From: Eutypella sp. D-1
Lineage: Eukaryota > Ascomycota > Sordariomycetes > Xylariales > Diatrypaceae
Assembly (NCBI GenBank): GCA_023313575.1
Contig: JAJTTP010000003.1
Span: 2,666,001-2,730,000, forward strand
Reading direction: 5' to 3'
Length of the DNA: 64,000 nt
Positions 59,208-64,000 of this stretch are shown here, in pieces. Position numbers and translations under genes: made by a program. Position 1 is the stretch's first letter. Every line of letters begins with the position of its first letter. The notes under the pieces are model-generated. The model was not told the origin of the DNA. It saw only the letters and a list, made by a program, of their open reading frames with translations, and made no database searches.

Positions 59208-62200
59208 ATGAGCCCCACGAACGGCCAGACCGCAAATGGCAGCCGGACGGTGCCGGTCAGCAATGGAAAAGCTTCCTACGCTGAAAAGCACCGGTTACCC
59301 GAGCACTTCATTGGCGGAAACAGACTAGAAAATGCTGCCGCGTCAAAAATAAAGGATTTCGTTGCTTCCCACGATGGGCACACTGTCATCACAAACGTCC
59401 TCATTGCCAACAACGGCATCGCTGCCGTCAAAGAGATCCGATCAGTACGGAAATGGGCCTACGAGACCTTCGGCGACGAGAAGGCCATCCAATTCACCGT
59501 CATGGCCACCCCCGAAGATTTAGCTGCCAACGCCGATTATATCAGAATGGCAGATCACTACGTCGAGGTCCCCGGCGGTACAAATAACCACAACTACGCT
59601 AACGTGGAGTTGATCGTTGATATTGCCGAGCGCATGAATGTCCACGCCGTGTGGGCTGGATGGGGTCACGCTTCCGAGAACCCCAAGCTTCCCGAATCCC
59701 TAGCGGCGTCACCAAAGAAGATTGTCTTCATCGGACCACCGGGCTCTGCTATGCGCTCCCTTGGTGACAAGATTTCCTCGACTATTGTTGCGCAGCACGC
59801 CAAGGTGCCTTGCATCCCCTGGTCAGGTACCGGCATTGACCAGGTAGAGATTGACGAGTCTGGCCTCGTCACGGTCGCCGATGACGTATATCTGAAGGGC
59901 TGCGTAAGCTCTTGGGAAGAAGGTCTCGAGAAGGCCAAAGCTATTGGCTTCCCTGTCATGATTAAGGCGTCCGAGGGCGGCGGCGGCAAAGGCATCCGAA
60001 AGGCCACAAGCGAAGAAGGGTTCGAGGAGCTGTACAAGGCTGCCGCTAGCGAGATTCCCGGGTCGCCCATCTTCATTATGAAGCTCGCTGGCAACGCCAG
60101 GCACCTGGAGGTTCAACTGCTAGCTGATCAGTACGGTAACAATATTTCTCTGTTCGGCAGAGATTGTTCCGTCCAGCGAAGGCACCAGAAAATTATCGAG
60201 GAAGCCCCTGTCACAATCGCTAAACCTCCAACATTCAAGCAGATGGAAGATGCCGCAGTACGTCTAGGCCGCTTGGTTGGCTATGTATCTGCCGGTACTG
60301 TCGAGTACCTTTACTCACACGAGGATGACAAATTCTACTTCCTCGAGTTGAACCCACGTCTCCAGGTCGAGCACCCTACCACTGAAATGGTTAGCGGTGT
60401 CAACCTTCCAGTCGCGCAGCTTCAAGTAGCAATGGGTGTGCCTCTCCATCGAATCAGCGATATTCGCTTACTATATGGACTTGACCCTAAGTTGACGACT
60501 GAGATCGACTTCAACTTTGAAAGCGAATTAAGTGAAAAGAGCCAGCGCCGGCCAAAGTCTAGGGGGCATTGCACGGCCTGCAGAATCACCTCCGAGGACC
60601 CAGGCGAGGGCTTCAAGCCTTCCAATGGTGTTATGCACGACCTCAACTTTCGGAGTAGTGCCAATGTTTGGGGCTACTTCTCCGTCAGTACTGCTTCCAG
60701 TATCCATAGTTTCTCCGACAGTCAGTTTGGTCACATCTTCGCTTACGGTGAGAGCCGAGCTGCCTCACGGAAGAACATGGTCATCGCCCTGAAGGAACTG
60801 AGCATCCGTGGCGATTTCCGGACTACTGTCGAGTATCTCATCAAACTACTAGAAACCGAAGCTTTCGAGGACAACACTATCACCACGGGGTGGCTTGACG
60901 AGCTCATCTCGAAGAAATTGACGGCTGAACGCCCGGATCCCATGCTTGCCGTTATCTGCGGAGCGACCACCAAGGCTCATATCGCTTCAGAGGCGTGCAT
61001 CGCTGAGTACCGGTCTGGTCTTGAGCGTGGCCAAGTCCCCTCCAAAGATATACTGAAGACAGTCTTCCCGATTGATTTTATCTACGAAGGTGTCCGTTAC
61101 AGATTCACGGCTACACGAGCAAGCGTCGACAGCTACCATCTCTTCATCAACGGTTCCAAGTGTCCGGTAGGCGTTCGCGCCCTCAGTGATGGTGGTCTAC
61201 TCATCCTAGTGGATGGACGTAGTCACAGTGTCTACTGGAAAGAGGAAGTCGGTGCAACGCGTGTTTCCGTCGACAGCAAGACGTGCTTGCTTGAGCAGGA
61301 GAATGACCCTACGCAGCTGCGCACCCCCAGCCCCGGTAAGCTTGTCAAATACACCGTCGAAAATGGTGCACACGTCAAGGCCGGTCAGACATTTGCCGAG
61401 GTCGAAGTCATGAAGATGTTCATGCCTCTTCTTGCCCAGGAGGATGGCATTGTCCAACTCATTAAGCAGCCCGGTGTGACAATCGAGGCTGGTGATATCC
61501 TTGGCATTCTAGCCCTTGACGACCCATCTCGAGTGAAGCAGGCGCAGCCTTTCCTTGGTCAACTTCCAGAGTTGGGCCCACCTCAAGTCATTGGAAACAA
61601 GCCCGCCCAACGGTTCGCTCTCTTGTATAGCACGTTGAAGAACATTCTCGCCGGTTTCGACAATTCCGTCATCATGCAGCAGACCCTGAAGGAGTTCATC
61701 GAAGTTCTGAGAAATCCCGAATTGCCCTATAGTGAATGGGCATCTCAGCACTCTGCTCTTCACTCTAGAACCCCGCAGAAGCTCGATGGTCTGTTTACTC
61801 AGATTGTCGACAAGGCGAAGTCCCGTCAGATCGAGTTCCCGGCCAAGAGCTTGATCAGGACCTTCAACAAATATCTGGATGACAACCTGTCTCCCAGCGA
61901 TGCGGATGTTCTTCGCGTGACTCTGGCTCCTCTTACGGAGGTCATCGATCGGTATGTGGAAGGCCAGAAGGTTCGCGAACTGAAGACCGTCGCTGGATTG
62001 CTCGCGGAATATGCCGACGTCGAGGCACTATTCTCTGGCTCTCGAAACCAGCAAGAAGAGGTCATATTGAAGCTCCGTGAGGAGAACAAGGAGGACTCCC
62101 TCAAGGTTGTTCAGCTTGTCCTGTCGCACAGCCGCGTCGCAGCCAAGAGTAATCTTATCCTCTCGCTTCTTGAAGAGTATCGCCCCAACAAGCCCAGCGT

Positions 62201-64000
62201 TGGGAACATCGGGAAATACTTGAGGCCTGCTCTTCGCAAGCTTACTGAGCTCGAATCCCGCGGAACGGCCAAGGTATCCCTCAAGGCGCGCGAAATCCTC
62301 ATCCAGTGTGCCATGCCGTCCCTAGAAGAGCGTATGGCACAGATGGAGCATATTCTGCGGTCGTCCGTTGTTGAGAACAAGTATGGCGAGACGGGTTGGG
62401 AGCACAGGGAGCCCAGCCTTGATGTCATAAAAGAAGTTGTCGACTCCAAGTATACGGTCTTCGATGTCCTAACCTCTTTCTTCGGACACGATGACCCATG
62501 GGTTTCCATGGCTGCTCTCGAAGTTTATGTCCGCCGTGCTTACCGGGCATATAATCTCAAGACTATCCATTACCATACGGATGACAATGATGGAAGCCCG
62601 ACGTTCATGTCCTGGGACTTTTCTCTCAGGAAAATCGGACAGTCCGAGTTCGGGGTAGCAGTTGAGTCGAACCCGTCTGTGCCCAGTACTCCGAAGGAAT
62701 TCACCTTCAACCGCATCCACTCCATCAGCGACATGTCCTACCTTACGAGTCGAACGGAAGAAGAGCCCATTAGGAAAGGTGTCATCGTTCCATGCCGCTA
62801 CTTAGACGAGATTGAGGACCTGATCCAGAAGGCTTTCGATGTGTTACCCAAACAACGCAAGCGTCATGGTGCGATTCCGGACCTCACGCGCAGGGTCACT
62901 GGTGGGAAGTCTGAGGGCGACGAGTTGGCAAATGTGCTCAACTTAGCCATCTGTGATACCGAGGATGAACCGGATGATGAAACCCTCAAGAGAATCAAGT
63001 CACTGGTCGACTCGTCCAAAGACGAGCTACTTTCGCGGCGTATTCGACGCGTGACATTCATCTGTGGACACAAGGATGCGACGTACCCCGGTTACTACAC
63101 CTTCCGAGGTCCTGCATACGAGGAAGACGTTACCCTTCGCCACATGGAACCGGCCTTGGCGTTCCAGCTGGAGCTTGGACGCTTGTCCAAGTTCAAGATT
63201 ACCCCAGTGTTCACCGAAAACAAGAACATTCATGTGTATGAGGGCATTGGCAAGGGCGTTGATACAGACAAGCGATACTTCACGCGCGCTGTAATCAAGC
63301 CAGGTCGTCTTCGAGACGACATCCCGACCATTGACTACCTGATCTCCGAAGCTGATCGAGTTATCAACGACATCTTCGATGCTCTAGAAATCATCGGGAA
63401 CAACAACTCTGACCTTAACCACATGTTCCTAAACTTCACGCCCGTCTTCCAGCTCAAGCCCGAAGAGGTTGAGCATTCGCTCCAAGGATTCGTCGACAGA
63501 TTTGGCCTGCGTGCCTGGCGCCTTCGTGTTGCCCAGGTCGAGATCCGAATCATCTGTACCGATCCTGTTTCCGGCTTGCCCTTACCCCTCCGTGTCATCA
63601 TCACCAACACTTCTGGCTATGTGATTCAAATCGAAATATATGCCGAGAGGAAATCCGAGCGAGGTGAGATGGTGTTCCACTCCATCGGTGGAACAACGAA
63701 AATTGGATCTCACCACTTGATGCCCGTCACAACCCCATACCCAACCAAGAACTGGCTCCAGCCTAAGCGGTACAAGGCTCACCTCATGGGAACTCAATAT
63801 GTTTATGACTTCCCGGAATTGTTCCGCCAGGCTATCCAGAACAGCTGGACTAAGGCTGTGAAGTCGCATGGCTCGATGAAGAATGACCAGCCGGCCACAG
63901 GAGAGTGCATCGAGTATAACGAACTCGTGTTGGATGACCAGGACAAGCTAACGGAAGTTGCCCGTGAACCCGGCACCAACGCTTGCGGCATGGTGGGTTG
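59208..64000 (+). CDS. acc1: Acetyl-CoA carboxylase, 5' two thirds (runs off the window)
   Basis: Cytosolic enzyme making malonyl-CoA for fatty-acid synthesis. The frame is open from ATG at 59208 to the window end: about 1597 of an expected 2250-2300 residues, with no intron seen. Biotin carboxylase domain (about 30-570): [16 protein letters not shown], the ATP-grasp loop [10 protein letters not shown], and [16 protein letters not shown]. The biotin carrier site EVEVMKM has Lys736 as the biotinylation residue. The central domain follows, with the start of the carboxyltransferase domain at the end ([16 protein letters not shown] region near 1480-1500, then ITNTSGYV). The leader contains purine tracts. 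The 3' part, including the CoA-binding half, lies outside the window. Sequence is highly conserved, so the call is safe. Confidence 0.97.
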   Translation, partial: MSPTNGQTANGSRTVPVSNGKASYAEKHRLPEHFIGGNRLENAAASKIKDFVASHDGHTVITNVLIANNGIAAVKEIRSVRKWAYETFGDEKAIQFTVMATPEDLAANADYIRMADHYVEVPGGTNNHNYANVELIVDIAERMNVHAVWAGWGHASENPKLPESLAASPKKIVFIGPPGSAMRSLGDKISSTIVAQHAKVPCIPWSGTGIDQVEIDESGLVTVADDVYLKGCVSSWEEGLEKAKAIGFPVMIKASEGGGGKGIRKATSEEGFEELYKAAASEIPGSPIFIMKLAGNARHLEVQLLADQYGNNISLFGRDCSVQRRHQKIIEEAPVTIAKPPTFKQMEDAAVRLGRLVGYVSAGTVEYLYSHEDDKFYFLELNPRLQVEHPTTEMVSGVNLPVAQLQVAMGVPLHRISDIRLLYGLDPKLTTEIDFNFESELSEKSQRRPKSRGHCTACRITSEDPGEGFKPSNGVMHDLNFRSSANVWGYFSVSTASSIHSFSDSQFGHIFAYGESRAASRKNMVIALKELSIRGDFRTTVEYLIKLLETEAFEDNTITTGWLDELISKKLTAERPDPMLAVICGATTKAHIASEACIAEYRSGLERGQVPSKDILKTVFPIDFIYEGVRYRFTATRASVDSYHLFINGSKCPVGVRALSDGGLLILVDGRSHSVYWKEEVGATRVSVDSKTCLLEQENDPTQLRTPSPGKLVKYTVENGAHVKAGQTFAEVEVMKMFMPLLAQEDGIVQLIKQPGVTIEAGDILGILALDDPSRVKQAQPFLGQLPELGPPQVIGNKPAQRFALLYSTLKNILAGFDNSVIMQQTLKEFIEVLRNPELPYSEWASQHSALHSRTPQKLDGLFTQIVDKAKSRQIEFPAKSLIRTFNKYLDDNLSPSDADVLRVTLAPLTEVIDRYVEGQKVRELKTVAGLLAEYADVEALFSGSRNQQEEVILKLREENKEDSLKVVQLVLSHSRVAAKSNLILSLLEEYRPNKPSVGNIGKYLRPALRKLTELESRGTAKVSLKAREILIQCAMPSLEERMAQMEHILRSSVVENKYGETGWEHREPSLDVIKEVVDSKYTVFDVLTSFFGHDDPWVSMAALEVYVRRAYRAYNLKTIHYHTDDNDGSPTFMSWDFSLRKIGQSEFGVAVESNPSVPSTPKEFTFNRIHSISDMSYLTSRTEEEPIRKGVIVPCRYLDEIEDLIQKAFDVLPKQRKRHGAIPDLTRRVTGGKSEGDELANVLNLAICDTEDEPDDETLKRIKSLVDSSKDELLSRRIRRVTFICGHKDATYPGYYTFRGPAYEEDVTLRHMEPALAFQLELGRLSKFKITPVFTENKNIHVYEGIGKGVDTDKRYFTRAVIKPGRLRDDIPTIDYLISEADRVINDIFDALEIIGNNNSDLNHMFLNFTPVFQLKPEEVEHSLQGFVDRFGLRAWRLRVAQVEIRIICTDPVSGLPLPLRVIITNTSGYVIQIEIYAERKSERGEMVFHSIGGTTKIGSHHLMPVTTPYPTKNWLQPKRYKAHLMGTQYVYDFPELFRQAIQNSWTKAVKSHGSMKNDQPATGECIEYNELVLDDQDKLTEVAREPGTNACGMVG

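Noticed and set aside
1..64000. CRISPR arrays, operons, bacterial promoters or ribosome binding sites
   Set aside because: The sequence is eukaryotic (spliced genes, fungal families); no regularly spaced repeats of CRISPR type were seen.

Overview
The window is nuclear DNA of a filamentous ascomycete (Pezizomycotina, probably Sordariomycetes). The genes are split by short introns (56-105 nt, GT...AG, with visible CTAAC/CTGAC-type branch points). They lie on both strands with no operons and are separated by long gene-free spacers. The families are typical of the group: Ybp1/glomulin, Erg24, a fungal Mrl1-like receptor, eqolisin and sedolisin secreted acid proteases, a BCS1-like AAA ATPase and a eukaryotic acetyl-CoA carboxylase. 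I rebuilt the exon structures by eye from splice sites and frame continuity; there is no transcript evidence.

Layout. 0.4-2.2 kb: a minus-strand gene of repeated Cys/His modules, each cut by a phase-1 intron at the same codon. 4.8-6.5 kb: an F-box protein. 8.5-9.7 kb: an F-box-like (LPAELR) protein ending in an R3H nucleic-acid-binding domain. 10.6-12.3 kb: an MFS sugar transporter. 13.0-14.0 kb: an isochorismatase-like hydrolase. 16.1 kb: an unknown protein. 20.0 kb: a small GPI-anchor-type wall protein. 22.9-24.9 kb: a Ybp1/Ybp2-family protein. 25.8-27.3 kb: an unknown coiled-coil protein. 27.9-28.7 kb: a possibly broken gene. 29.0-30.6 kb: ERG24 sterol C-14 reductase. 32.1-33.3 kb: an Mrl1/Atg27-like sorting receptor. 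34.1 kb: a small membrane-anchored CxxC/poly-His protein. 35.5-36.5 kb: a SET-domain gene with an in-frame TAG. 37.3-42.0 kb: two secreted acid peptidases (G1 eqolisin, S53 sedolisin). 44.5-50.0 kb: a decayed stretch holding one intact FAD oxidoreductase between two fragments of berberine-bridge-type FAD oxidases, then a DUF255 thioredoxin-like pseudogene. 51.2-53.1 kb: a BCS1-like AAA ATPase. 53.1-59.2 kb: gene-free and rich in ACCTAGGT palindromes. 59.2 kb to the end: the first two thirds of acetyl-CoA carboxylase.

Housekeeping lipid genes (ERG24, ACC1), secretory and extracellular genes (the receptor, two acid proteases, the GPI protein) and fast-evolving accessory genes are interspersed. 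The most unusual items are the module/intron-periodic zinc-type gene, the F-box-like/R3H fusion, the SET gene whose TAG can be read either as a nonsense codon or as the end of a 57-nt frame-preserving intron, and the relics around 44-50 kb. I did not find a clearly new multi-gene system. No CRISPR array, rRNA or convincing tRNA was seen.
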